Shown: piece after piece, positions 1 through 9,100 of the stretch
Position numbering within the stretch: position 1 is the stretch's first letter
Layout of the letters: each line of letters opens with the position of its first letter
Program-made: the position numbers and the translations under genes
The notes under the pieces: model-generated
What the model saw: the letters and a program-made list of their open reading frames with translations, nothing else
Database searches by the model: none
What the model was told of the DNA's origin: nothing
Assembly: GCF_003173715.1 (NCBI RefSeq)
Contig: NZ_CP029550.1
Span: 186,001-250,000 of the forward strand
DNA from: Methylobacterium durans
GTDB lineage: Bacteria; Pseudomonadota; Alphaproteobacteria; Rhizobiales; Beijerinckiaceae
Length of the DNA stretch: 64,000 bases
Reading direction: 5' to 3'

Positions 1-1250
1 AATTGCCGATCTTCTCGGCGACCTATTACGAGACCAAGGATTTCGAGGCGTCGAGCCTGGAGCCGCCGCTGGGCTCCGGCCCGTATCAGGTCGGGCGCCT
101 CGATGTCGGCCGCTTCATCGAGCTGGAGCGGGTTCGCGACTACTGGGCGGCGGACCTGCCGGTGAATGTCGGCCAGAACAATTTCGATTCGATCCGCTAC
201 GAGTATTTCCGCGACCGGCAGGTGGCCTTCGAGGCGTTCAAGAGCGGCGCCTTCACCTACCGGGAGGAATTCACCGCCCGCATCTGGGCGACGGGCTACG
301 ACTTCCCCTCCGTGAAGGAGGGGCGCGTCCTGCGCACCACCGTCGCCGACGCCACGCCGTCCGGCACGCAGGGCTGGTGGATCAACGGGCGCCGCGAGCA
401 GTTCCGCGACCCGCGGGTGCGCGAGGCGATCGGTCTCTGCTTCGATTTCGAGTGGACGAACCGCAACCTGATGTACGACGCCTACACCCGCACGGCGTCG
501 TTCTTCGAGAACTCGGACCTGAAGGCGACGGGCAAGCCCTCCACGGAGGAGCTCGCCCTCCTCGATCCGCTCCGCGACGGGCTGCCGGCCGAGGTCTTCG
601 GCGAGGCCTGGAGGCCGCCGGTCTCCGACGGGTCCGGCCAGGACCGCGCGCTCCTCAGCCGCGCGGTGGCGCTCCTGCGGGAGGCGGGCTGCACCCGCGA
701 GGGCGGCACGATCCGGCTCCCCAACGGCAAGCCGATCGAGATCGAGTTCCTCGACGCCGACCCGGCGCTCGAGCCCCACACCCACCCCTTCATCCGCAAT
801 CTCGGGCTGATCGGCATCAAGGGCACGATCCGGCAGGTCGATCCCTCGCAATATCAGGCGCGCCTCAACGACTTCGAATTCGACGTCACCTCCCGCCGCT
901 TCTCGAACGGCGTGACGCCTGGGGCCGAGCTCCGCCAAGCCTACGGCTCGCGCGCGGCCGGCACGCCGGGCTCCAACAACCTCGCGGGCATCGCGAGCCC
1001 GGCGATCGACGCCCTCCTCGACCGGGTGGCGGACGCGGCCTCCCGCCAGGATCTGACCACCGCCTGCCGCGCCCTCGACCGGGTCCTGCGGGCCGGCCGC
1101 TACTGGGTGCCGATGTGGTATTCGGGCAGCCACCGCCTCGCGGTCTGGGACGTCTACGGCCGCCCGGCCGCGGGCCCGAAATACGGGCTCGGCGCGCCCG
1201 CGATCTGGTGGTTCGACGCCGAGAAGGCGCGCCGGATCGGCCGCAACTGA
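1..1250 (+). CDS. ABC transporter substrate-binding protein, YejA-like, C-terminal part (cut by window edge)
   Basis: C-terminal ~415 residues of a periplasmic solute-binding protein of the oligopeptide family (SBP_bac_5). The reading frame is open at base 1, so the true start and signal peptide lie upstream. Recognisable family features are GSGPYQVGRLDVGRFIELER near the start, then RDPRVREAIGLCFDFEWTNR, and a tryptophan-rich end (WYSGSHRLAVWD, IWWFD). The next gene, 18 bases downstream, is a YejB-type permease, so the pair probably forms part of a peptide or microcin C-type importer at the inner membrane. The protein would bind the substrate in the periplasm and deliver it to the permease. 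The exact substrate cannot be read from sequence. Confidence 0.88.
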   Translation, partial: LPIFSATYYETKDFEASSLEPPLGSGPYQVGRLDVGRFIELERVRDYWAADLPVNVGQNNFDSIRYEYFRDRQVAFEAFKSGAFTYREEFTARIWATGYDFPSVKEGRVLRTTVADATPSGTQGWWINGRREQFRDPRVREAIGLCFDFEWTNRNLMYDAYTRTASFFENSDLKATGKPSTEELALLDPLRDGLPAEVFGEAWRPPVSDGSGQDRALLSRAVALLREAGCTREGGTIRLPNGKPIEIEFLDADPALEPHTHPFIRNLGLIGIKGTIRQVDPSQYQARLNDFEFDVTSRRFSNGVTPGAELRQAYGSRAAGTPGSNNLAGIASPAIDALLDRVADAASRQDLTTACRALDRVLRAGRYWVPMWYSGSHRLAVWDVYGRPAAGPKYGLGAPAIWWFDAEKARRIGRN

Positions 1251-1268
1251 CCGCGGAAGGGGACCTTC

Positions 1269-2372
1269 GTGCTCGCCTACATCCTGCGCCGCATCGCCCT
1301 GATGATCCCGACCCTGTTCGGGATCATGCTGATCACCTTCGCCATCGTGCAATTCGCTCCCGGCGGACCGGTGGAGCGGGTCATCGCGCAGCTGCAGGGC
1401 CAGGGCGACGGCGCGCTCTCGCGGGTGACCGGCGGGGCGGGCGATCTCGGCGGCGGGATGTCCGCCAACCGCGGCTCCGAATCGAGCTCGAAGTATCGCG
1501 GGGCGCAAGGCTTGAGCCCCGAATTCATTGCCAAGCTCGAGCAGCAATTCGGCTTCGACCGTCCGGCGCCCGAGCGCTTCGCCAAGATGCTCTGGGACTA
1601 CGTCCGGTTCGATTTCGGGAGAAGCTACTTCCGCGATGTCAGCGTGCTGCAGCTGATCCGCGAGCGCCTTCCGGTCTCGATCTCGCTGGGCCTCTGGATG
1701 ACGCTGCTGTCCTACGCGATCTCGATCCCGCTCGGCATCCGCAAGGCGGTCAAGGACGGCTCCCGCTTCGACCTCTGGACGTCCTTCGTGGTCATCATCG
1801 GCTACGCGATCCCCGGCTTCCTGTTCGGGCTGATGCTGATCATCCTGTTCGCGGGCGGCTCGTTCCTGCAGATCTTCCCCCTGCGGGGCCTGACCAGCGA
1901 GGGCTGGGAGAGCTTCACCTGGGGCCAGAAGATCGCGGATTACGCCTGGCACATGGTGCTGCCCCTGACCGCCCTGGTGATCGGCGCCTTCGCGACCTCG
2001 ACGCTGCTCACCAAGAACTCGTTCCTCGACGAGATCCGCAAGCAATACGTGCTGACCGCCCGCATGAAGGGCCTCAGCGAGCGCCGCATCCTCTACGGAC
2101 ACGTCTTCCGCAACGCGATGCTGATCGTGGTGGCGGGCTTCCCGGGCGCCTTCATCTCGGCCTTCTTCACGGGCTCGCTCCTGATCGAGACGATCTTCAG
2201 CCTGGACGGGCTCGGGCTGCTCTCGTTCCAGTCGATCGTCGGGCGCGACTATCCGGTGGTCTTCGCCACGCTCTATATCTTCTCCCTGATGGGGCTCGCG
2301 GTGAATCTCCTCTCCGACCTGATCTACGTCTGGATCGACCCGCGCATCGACTTCGCCGCGCGGGCCACGTGA
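1269..2372 (+). CDS. yejB: ABC transporter permease, YejB-like
   Basis: Inner-membrane permease of 367 residues in the binding-protein-dependent transport family. It has an N-terminal membrane anchor ([20 protein letters not shown]), a long hydrophilic segment (about residues 35-110) typical of YejB rather than DppB, then five more hydrophobic stretches. The cytoplasmic EAA-like loop that contacts the ATPase is around [20 protein letters not shown]. The start is a GTG at 1269, preceded by an AAGGGGA ribosome site and only 18 bases after the binding-protein stop, so the two are co-transcribed. The usual partners YejE and YejF do not follow here. Confidence 0.9.
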   Translation: MLAYILRRIALMIPTLFGIMLITFAIVQFAPGGPVERVIAQLQGQGDGALSRVTGGAGDLGGGMSANRGSESSSKYRGAQGLSPEFIAKLEQQFGFDRPAPERFAKMLWDYVRFDFGRSYFRDVSVLQLIRERLPVSISLGLWMTLLSYAISIPLGIRKAVKDGSRFDLWTSFVVIIGYAIPGFLFGLMLIILFAGGSFLQIFPLRGLTSEGWESFTWGQKIADYAWHMVLPLTALVIGAFATSTLLTKNSFLDEIRKQYVLTARMKGLSERRILYGHVFRNAMLIVVAGFPGAFISAFFTGSLLIETIFSLDGLGLLSFQSIVGRDYPVVFATLYIFSLMGLAVNLLSDLIYVWIDPRIDFAARAT

Positions 2373-2447
2373 GCTGAGCGCGTCCCGGCCCAATTGCAGC
2401 CCCGCACCGGCCCTGCTATCCGGCGACGCCCTATCCCGGAAGCGCGC

Positions 2448-2945
2448 GTGTCCCCCCTCTCCCTCGTCATCCGGCCCGAGCATCCCGACGATGGGCCGGC
2501 CATCGAGCGCCTGCATGCCCGCGCCTTCGGGCCGGGCCGCTTCGCCCGCACCGCCTACCGCCTGCGCGAGGGCGTGGGGCATCGGGCCGAACTGAGCTTC
2601 ACGGCCCTCGTCGGCACCTTCCTCGTCGGGTCCGTGCGGGTCGGCCCAGCCCGCGCGGGCGAGCAGCCGATCCTCGTGCTGGGGCCGCTGACGGTCGACC
2701 CGAGCTTCGGCAATCGCGGCGTCGGGGCCGCCCTGATGGAGGCCAGCCTCTCCGCGGCGCGGGAGGCCGGCCACGGTCTCGTCATCCTCGTCGGCGACGC
2801 GCCCTATTACCGCCGCTTCGGCTTCGTGCCCGTGCCCCCGGGCCGCATCGTGCTGCCCGGCCCGGTCGATCCGGCCCGCTTCCTCTGGCTCGAACTCGCT
2901 GCGGGCGCCTTCGCGGCGGCGGAAGGCGCGGTTTCCGGCGGCTGA
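2448..2945 (+). CDS. GNAT family N-acetyltransferase
   Basis: About 165 residues with the acetyl-CoA-binding fold of GNAT enzymes. The core motif is LTVDPSFGNRGVGAALMEAS (R/Q-x-x-G-x-G/A type), and the domain ends with VGDAPYYRRFGF, as in the YhbS-like subfamily of small-molecule or protein N-acetyltransferases. I chose the GTG at 2448 (VSPLSLVIRPEHPDD) because the domain begins there; an upstream ATG at 2394 would add an arginine/proline-rich tail with no family support. It is 75 bases after yejB on the same strand and may be an independent unit. The substrate is unknown. Confidence 0.85.
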   Translation: MSPLSLVIRPEHPDDGPAIERLHARAFGPGRFARTAYRLREGVGHRAELSFTALVGTFLVGSVRVGPARAGEQPILVLGPLTVDPSFGNRGVGAALMEASLSAAREAGHGLVILVGDAPYYRRFGFVPVPPGRIVLPGPVDPARFLWLELAAGAFAAAEGAVSGG

Positions 2946-3005
2946 GGCCGTGTTTTGCACGACGATCTGAGGACGCCTCGACGCCGGAGGACCGTGCGCG
3001 GGTCC

Positions 3006-3025
3006 CCTCTCCCGAACGGGAGAGG
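3006..3025. repeat. REP-like palindrome, copy 1
   Basis: Nine-base arms CCTCTCCCG / CGGGAGAGG around an AA spacer, in the gap between convergent genes. The same palindrome recurs near 5170 and 5261. As it lies between converging genes it could act as a weak terminator or RNA-stabilising hairpin, but no T-run follows. Confidence 0.7.
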
Positions 3026-3051
3026 TGGGGCGGGGCTCACGCCCCGTTTCC

Positions 3052-5133
3052 TCACGCGGCCCGGCCGCGGCGCCCTTCCACGAGCCACATCGCCAGCAGG
3101 GCCGCGCCGATCGCGGCGAGCGCCCAGAGGCCGAGGGCGAGCGGGTAGACCTCGACGCCGCGGATGATGGCGCTGTCGCTCGGGCGGAAGCCGATCCAGT
3201 CGCCGCCGCTGAGGCGACCGCTGCGAACGCTCTGCAGGCGCGGCACGCTGATGCCGCCCGCATCCGCCACCCGGCGGATCGAGCCGCCCGTCGCCTCGGC
3301 CAGCGCCCGGGTCCGCTCGGTGTCGCTGAACACGTCCGTCAGCTCGCGGGGATTGGCCGGGCCGACGCTGACGAAGGCGACGAGGGAGCCGGAGCGAAGC
3401 GTGTGCAGGCCGAGCTCGCTCGCCTCGAAGGTCGCCGAGAACAGGCCGGGTTGCGTCTCCGTGAGGGTCAGGGTCCGCTCCTGCCCGGTCGGGCCGGTGA
3501 CGGTGACGGGCTCGGCCGTATCCGCCATGGTCTGGCGCTCGACGCGAACCTCGCGGCCGCGGCCCGTGGTCTGAGCGCGCAGAGCCTCCTCCTCCAGCGC
3601 CGGCTCCTTCATCAGCCAATGGCCGAGGCGACGGAGCAGGTCGAGATGCGGCCCGCCCTCCTGGTAGCCCCGCGCCCAGAGCCAGGCATGGTCCGAGAGC
3701 AGGAGCGCGACGCGGCCCTTGTCCTCGCGGGAGAGCGCGAGCAGCGGCAGATTGTTGGCGCCGGCCATGATCGGCTGCACGCCGGGTCGCGTCTGCGCGG
3801 CGACGATCCGCAGCCACTCTCCCCAGGCCGGGGGGCTCGCCTCGGAGCCGGGTAGCGCCCGCGTGACCGGGTGGCGCGCGCCGGTCTGCGTCAGAGCCGC
3901 CTTGAAGGGCTGCTCGACCACGCGGCCGTTCGGGTCGCCCGGCAGGATCGAGGAGAGCCGCGTGCGGGCGAGGCTCGCCGAGGAGGCGAATTCCGGCCCC
4001 GCCGCGATGAGGAGCGCGCCCCCCTCCTGCACGTAGCGGACGATGTTGTCGAAATAGGCTGCGGGCAGCACGCTCTGGTTCGCGTAGCGGTCGAAGATGA
4101 TCAGGTCGAAATCCTTGATCTTCTGGACGAACAGCTCGCGCGTCGGGAAGGCGATCAGGGACAGTTCCGAGATCGGCGTGCCGTCCTGCTTCTCGGGCGG
4201 CCGCAGGATGGTGAAGTGGACGAGATCGACGTTGGCGTCGGACTTGAGGAGGTTGCGCCAGGTCCGCTCGCCCTGGTGGGGCTCGCCGGAGACGAGGAGC
4301 ACGCGCAGCTTCTCGCGGATGCCCTCGATCGGCAGCACCGCCCGGTTGTTCACGGTCGTCAGCTCGCCCGGCAGCGGCTCGACCTCGATCTCGACCACGT
4401 TCGGGCCGCCATGCTCGATCTTCGTGGTCAGGGCGAAGGGTTTGCCCGTCGGCACGCTGCGCCGGCCGATCTGCTCGCCGTCGCGGCGCACGGTCACCAC
4501 GGCGTTGCCGGTGCCGCCACGCTCCATCACCTCGGCCCGGATCGTCAGCTCCTTGCCGACGATGCCGAAGCGGGGCGCTTCGAGGAGCTTGATCTGGCGG
4601 TCGCGCTCGTCCGGATGCCCGGTGACGAGGACGTGCAGCGGCGCCTTGAGGCCGAGCGCCGCGGCGGAGGCCGGGATGTCGTGGATGACGCCGTCCGTCA
4701 GCATCACTACGCCGGCCAGCCGCTCCGGCGGCACGTCGGCGAGCGATTGCGAGAGCGCCGCGAAGAGCTGCGTGCCGCCGTCGCCCTCGCGGGAATCCGG
4801 CACGTCGATGAAGCGCGGCTCGATGTTGGTGAGCGCGCCGAAGCGGCGCTGCAGCTCCGCCCGGACCTGATCGGTCACGGCCGGCCGGTCACCCAGCGAT
4901 TGCGAGCCCGAGCGGTCGACGATCACGGCCGCGACATCCTTCACCGGCTCCCGGTCCTCCCGCACCAGGGACGGGTTGGCGATGGCACCGAGGACGAGGA
5001 GCAAGACGAGGGCGCGCAGGGCCGCCGTGCGCCCCCGCGCGACGAGGGCGAGGACGCAGAACAGCAGCGCGAGCATGCCGAAGCCGATCAGGACCGGCCA
5101 GGGCACCAGGGGCGTGAAGCTGAGGCTCAGCAT
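3052..5133 (-). CDS. Large membrane protein with VWA-like and amidotransferase-like domains
   Basis: A 693-residue protein. Two membrane segments lie at the N-terminus (about residues 10-32 and 38-55), then comes a von Willebrand-like domain with the metal-site motif VIVDRSGSQS and TDGVIHD. A central glutamine-amidotransferase-like fold follows (IIFDRYANQ ... YVQEGGALLIAAGPEF), then a last membrane span at the C-terminus (PLALGLWALAAIGAALLAMW) and a basic tail. It is the last gene of a MoxR-DUF58-DUF4159 set running on the minus strand, an arrangement common in alphaproteobacteria. Such sets are thought to act as envelope chaperone or stress complexes, but no defined reaction is known. Function not assigned. 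Confidence 0.75.
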   Translation of the reverse strand: MLSLSFTPLVPWPVLIGFGMLALLFCVLALVARGRTAALRALVLLLVLGAIANPSLVREDREPVKDVAAVIVDRSGSQSLGDRPAVTDQVRAELQRRFGALTNIEPRFIDVPDSREGDGGTQLFAALSQSLADVPPERLAGVVMLTDGVIHDIPASAAALGLKAPLHVLVTGHPDERDRQIKLLEAPRFGIVGKELTIRAEVMERGGTGNAVVTVRRDGEQIGRRSVPTGKPFALTTKIEHGGPNVVEIEVEPLPGELTTVNNRAVLPIEGIREKLRVLLVSGEPHQGERTWRNLLKSDANVDLVHFTILRPPEKQDGTPISELSLIAFPTRELFVQKIKDFDLIIFDRYANQSVLPAAYFDNIVRYVQEGGALLIAAGPEFASSASLARTRLSSILPGDPNGRVVEQPFKAALTQTGARHPVTRALPGSEASPPAWGEWLRIVAAQTRPGVQPIMAGANNLPLLALSREDKGRVALLLSDHAWLWARGYQEGGPHLDLLRRLGHWLMKEPALEEEALRAQTTGRGREVRVERQTMADTAEPVTVTGPTGQERTLTLTETQPGLFSATFEASELGLHTLRSGSLVAFVSVGPANPRELTDVFSDTERTRALAEATGGSIRRVADAGGISVPRLQSVRSGRLSGGDWIGFRPSDSAIIRGVEVYPLALGLWALAAIGAALLAMWLVEGRRGRAA

Positions 5134-5169
5134 GGAATGCGGCCCCGGAAAGGGAAGCTATGCCGGGCC

Positions 5170-5280
5170 CCCTCTCCCGTTCGGGAGAGGGTTGGGGTGA
5201 GGGGTGCGACCGTTTCGGAAAGACCTGTAACCCTCACCCGGTCCGTTGACGCGGACTCGACCTCTCCCGAACGGGAGAGG
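5170..5280. repeat. Two REP-like palindromes (copies 2 and 3) in a 210-base gap
   Basis: Copy 2 has arms at 5170-5179 and 5182-5191 (CCCTCTCCCG / CGGGAGAGGG, TT spacer). Copy 3 has arms at 5261-5269 and 5272-5280 with AA in the spacer, that is, in the opposite orientation. Between them, GGGTGAGGG-type and CCCTCACCC-type stretches are also complementary, so the whole segment can fold into a larger double hairpin. It lies between two genes of the same operon and may set differential mRNA stability. Confidence 0.7.
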
Positions 5281-5344
5281 TGAGGCGCGCCTGATAAAGA
5301 CAGGGTGCGAACCTTCGGACGTTTCATCGTGAAGAGCGAATATC

Positions 5345-8178
5345 TCACTGTCCGAGCCGCTCCAGCAGGGCCGGCACGTGGACCTGATCCGCCTTGTAGT
5401 TGCCGGTCAGCGTGTACATCACGATGTTGACGCCGCCGCGGAAGGCCATCTCGCGCTGGCGCTGGTCACCGCCGACCACGGGATAGAGCGCCTCGCCCCG
5501 GCGCCCCACCGCCCAGGCGGCGGCGAGGTCGTTGCCGGTGATGATGATGGGGCTGACCCCGTCGCCGGCCCTCGCCGGGCGGCGCTCGGCGCCCTCGCCC
5601 GCGGGCGGCAGCGCCTCGACCCAGGTCTGGCCGGTGGCGTAGCGGCCGGGGAAGGTCTCGACGAGGTAGAAAGCCTTCGTCAGCACGTGGTCGATCGGCA
5701 CGGGCTCCAGTTCCGGCACCTCCAGCGTCGCCAGCATCTTGCGGAGGTAGGCCGCCTCCGGTGTCGGCCCGTCGCCCGGGCGGCTCGTCAGGGCGTCGCG
5801 GGTGTCGAACAGGACAGTGCCGCCGTTGCGCATGAAGGCGTCGATCCGGCGGATCGCGGTCTCGCCCGGCTGCGGGCGCCCCGGGGCGATCGGCCAGTAG
5901 ATCAGCGGGTAGAAGGCGAGTTCGTCCTTGGCCGGGTCGAGGCCGGCCGGCTCGCCCGGTTCGAGCGCCGTGCGCGAGGCGAGCATCTGGGTCAGCCCCG
6001 AGAGGCCGGCCCGGCTCGCCTCGTCGACCGCCGCGTCGCCGGTGATCACGTAGGCGAGCCGGGTCACGAGGGCGGATTCGAAGCCGTTCGGGCGATTCGC
6101 TGCCGGCTCCTCGGCGCGCGCGGGCAGCGGGGCAGCGAGCGCCAGGGCGGCGAGGCCGGCGAGCAGCAGGGCGGCCGGCCGGCGGCCGACCCGGCCCATC
6201 AGGCCGCCGGTGGACCGGCTGAGGAAGCCGCCGAGCCAGAGGCCGGCGAGCGTGTCGAGGACGAGGAGCATCAGCGCAAGGGTGAAGAGGTGGGCGCGCA
6301 GGTCAAGGGTCTCGGCGCCCGCGAGCGAGCCGAGTCGGGCGCCCGAGAGGCTCGCGAGGTCGAGGGGCATCAGCCGGTCGTCCGGCCGGAGCGCGTTGAC
6401 GGCGATGCCGCCATCCACCGGTCCGTAGAAGCCGGGCGGATGCTCGCCGGTCGCCCGGTCCCCGTAATCGGCCGAGACGGCCTTGGCGGAAGCGGGCGGG
6501 CTGCCGAGCGCCCCGAACCCGTCGAGGGTGAGGCGGGGCGCCAGCACGGCGGCCGCCGGCCGCGGGCCCCCGTCGGCCACCGGGGCGGCGCTGCTGCCGG
6601 CAAGCCCCACCACCCGCCGCAGCATGTCGATGAACAGACCCGACAGAGGCAGGTTCGACCAGGTCGTGTCGGCGGTCACGTGGAACAGCACGACGAGCCC
6701 CTGCCCCCGCTTCTCGGCGGTGACGATCGGCGTGCCGTCCTGGAGGGAGGCCCAGGTCCGGCTCGGCAACTCGCCGTCGGGTTCGGCCAGGATCTGGCGG
6801 CGCACGCCGATATCGGCCGGCGGCGCGAGCCCGGCGAAGGGGCTCTCGGGGGCGAAGGGTGCCAACGTCTTCGGGCTGTCCCAGGACAACGTTCCGCCGA
6901 GGGTCCGCCCGCCGCGGCGCAGGCGCACGGGGACCAGCGGGTCGTTGCCGGCGGCGAGCCGCGGCCCGGCGAAGCGGAGCAGGAGGCCGCCCCGTCGACG
7001 AACTTGGCGACGCGGGCGAGCGTCTGCTCATCGAGCGCGCCGACATCGGCGAGGACCAGCACCGAGACCTGGCTGTCGAGCATCTGTCCGATCGACTCGG
7101 CCGTGCCCTTGGCGCCGCGAGGTTCCTGCACGTCGGCGAAGGGGCCGAGCGCCCTGGCGAGGTAGTAGGTCGGCGCCAGCAGCGGCTGGGCCTGATCGGC
7201 GGTGCCGCCGAAGACGAGACCGACGCGGCGGCGCTTGCCGCGCTCGTCCATCAGGGTCACGGCGCCGGCCGAGCGCTCGCCCGCGATCTCGAGGCGCGCG
7301 ATGGCGTTGCGCAACTCGACCGGCAGGTCGAACACGATTTCGGCCTCGGTGGCGTTCGGGGCAAATGCGAAATCGTGCTCGGCGAGCGGCAGGCCCTTCT
7401 GGTCGAGCGCTCGGACGAGGCCGCTGTCGCGCCCGTTCGGCGCGGCCCGCAGGACCCGCGCGGTGAGACGTCCGCCTCCCTCCGAGCCGGTGATCGCGAT
7501 CAACGGCGGCTGGTCCGCTTTGAGGATCGCGAGATCAGCGCCGTGCTTCGTCGCGAGCGCCTCCAGATCCGGCGCGAACCGTCCCTCGCCCGCTCCCGCG
7601 ACGCCGTCGCTGATCCAGATGATGCCGGATCCGGGCGTCCTTTCCAGGAAGCTGCCGATCGCCGGCAGATGGGCCGTCCGGTCCGCGAGGTGGGGCCGCG
7701 GCGCGACGGCGCGCAGCCGCTCCAGCGCGGCGGCCGGGGTTCGCGCCTCGATGCCCGCAACCGGGTCGGCGAGGCTGAGGATCGCGACGGGGCGGCCGTC
7801 GCGGGCCGCGCCCTCGACCGTGTCGGTGGCGACGCGCTGGCGCTCGCGCCAATCGTGGGAGGCCGAGAATCCGTTGTCGATCAAAAGGATGAGCGGAGCC
7901 CGCCCGCCACCCGCGCCGATCCCGGCCGGGTTCCAGACGGGGCCCGCAACGGCGAGGATGAGGGCAGCGGCGGCCAGCATCCGCAGGATCAGCAGCCAGG
8001 GCGGCGTCCGGGCCGGGGTCTCCCGCCGCGGCGCGAGGTCGGCGGCGATCCGGAGCGGCGGAAAATCGATCCGGCGGGCGCGCGGCGGCGTTACCCTGAG
8101 CAGGAACCAGAGGGCCGGCAAGGCGACGAGGGCGGCGAGCGCGAAGGGCGCGGCGAAGGTCAGCGGTCCGAGCATCAC
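5345..8178 (-). CDS. DUF4159 domain membrane protein (frameshifted)
   Basis: Intact, this would be about 944 residues. The N-terminus has the BatA-type double membrane segment (FALAALVALPALWFLLRVTP and ILRMLAAAALILAVAGPVW), followed by a degenerate von Willebrand-like domain (LLIDNGFSAS; the canonical D-x-S-x-S is not kept). Next come an amidotransferase-like middle, two more membrane segments, and a C-terminal DUF4159 domain (FYPLIYWPI ... FMRNGGTVLFDTRDAL). The frame breaks at the four-C run 6990-6993: adding one base restores the continuous VAKFVDGGGLLLRFAG. It starts 7 bases after the DUF58 gene. The break is probably a sequencing error, since coding quality is equal on both sides. Confidence 0.8.
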
Positions 8179-8185
8179 GCCCTCC

Positions 8186-9097
8186 TCAGCCGGCGCCGCG
8201 GGCGGCGACCAGGGTGACGAGACGGAGCGCCGCCTCGCTCGCCGGGCGGTCGGTGCGGTGGAGCGTCAGCGTCCAGCCGAGGTCCCGGGCGAGGCCGAGC
8301 AGCCCCGCGCGATGGGCGGCGATGCGCTCGCGATAGGCCTCGCCCCAGGCGGCGGCATCCCCGACGTCGAGGCTGATCCCCGCTTCCAGATCCTGCAGCA
8401 CGGCCTGCCCCGCGAACGGGAACGTCTCCTCGACGGGATCGGCGATCAGGACGAGGTGGCCGCGGGTGCCGTGCCCGGCGATGGTGCGGAGGGCAGGCTC
8501 GATCTCGCGCAGCGGCGTCAGGAAGTCGCTGACCAGGATCGCCTCGTCGAACCGCCCGAGGGCGGCGCGCGGCGGCAGATCCTGCGCGAGGCCGGTCTCG
8601 TCGCCGACGATCGCCTGCGCCATCGTCTCGACGATGCGGCGGGAGGCGTTCGGCCGCGTCAGCCCGAGGAGGCCGACCCGCTCGCCGCCCTCGACCAGCG
8701 TCTCGGCGAGCGCCATGCCGATGACCAGGGCTCGCTCGACCTTCGGTGTGTCGGAGAGGTCGGAGACGAAGCCCATCGAGGCGGAGCGGTCGATCCAGAG
8801 CCAGACGTTGTGGGCGGCCTCCCACTCGCGCTCGCGCACGTAGAGCCGGTCGTCCCGCGCCGAGCGGCGCCAGTCGATGCGGGCCGCTGCCTCCCCGGTC
8901 ACGAAGGGCCGGAATTGCCAGAAGCTCTCGCCGGGCCCGGCCCGCCGCCTGCCGTGCAGCCCGTGCGCCAGCGTCGACGAGACGCGGCGCGCCTCCAGCA
9001 CGAGGCGCGGCATCCGCTCGGCCAGCGAGAGCGCGCTCTCGGTCTCGCGCCGTCCGGGGGCGCGCTCGGCGGGGCCCGAGACCCGGGTCGCGACCAT
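8186..9097 (-). CDS. DUF58 domain protein (VWA-like)
   Basis: A 303-residue cytoplasmic protein of the DUF58 family, partner of MoxR ATPases. It shows the conserved FRPFVTGEAAARIDWRRSAR segment (about residues 65-85), then WIDRSASMGF, the D-x-S-x-S metal-ion-dependent adhesion motif, and EAILVSDFLTPL further on. It lies 3 bases downstream of the moxR-like gene and 7 bases upstream of the DUF4159 gene, so the four genes form one transcription unit. The family role is chaperone-like assembly of envelope or metal-dependent complexes; the client is unknown here. Confidence 0.88.
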   Translation of the reverse strand: MVATRVSGPAERAPGRRETESALSLAERMPRLVLEARRVSSTLAHGLHGRRRAGPGESFWQFRPFVTGEAAARIDWRRSARDDRLYVREREWEAAHNVWLWIDRSASMGFVSDLSDTPKVERALVIGMALAETLVEGGERVGLLGLTRPNASRRIVETMAQAIVGDETGLAQDLPPRAALGRFDEAILVSDFLTPLREIEPALRTIAGHGTRGHLVLIADPVEETFPFAGQAVLQDLEAGISLDVGDAAAWGEAYRERIAAHRAGLLGLARDLGWTLTLHRTDRPASEAALRLVTLVAARGAG

Positions 9098-9100
9098 CCG

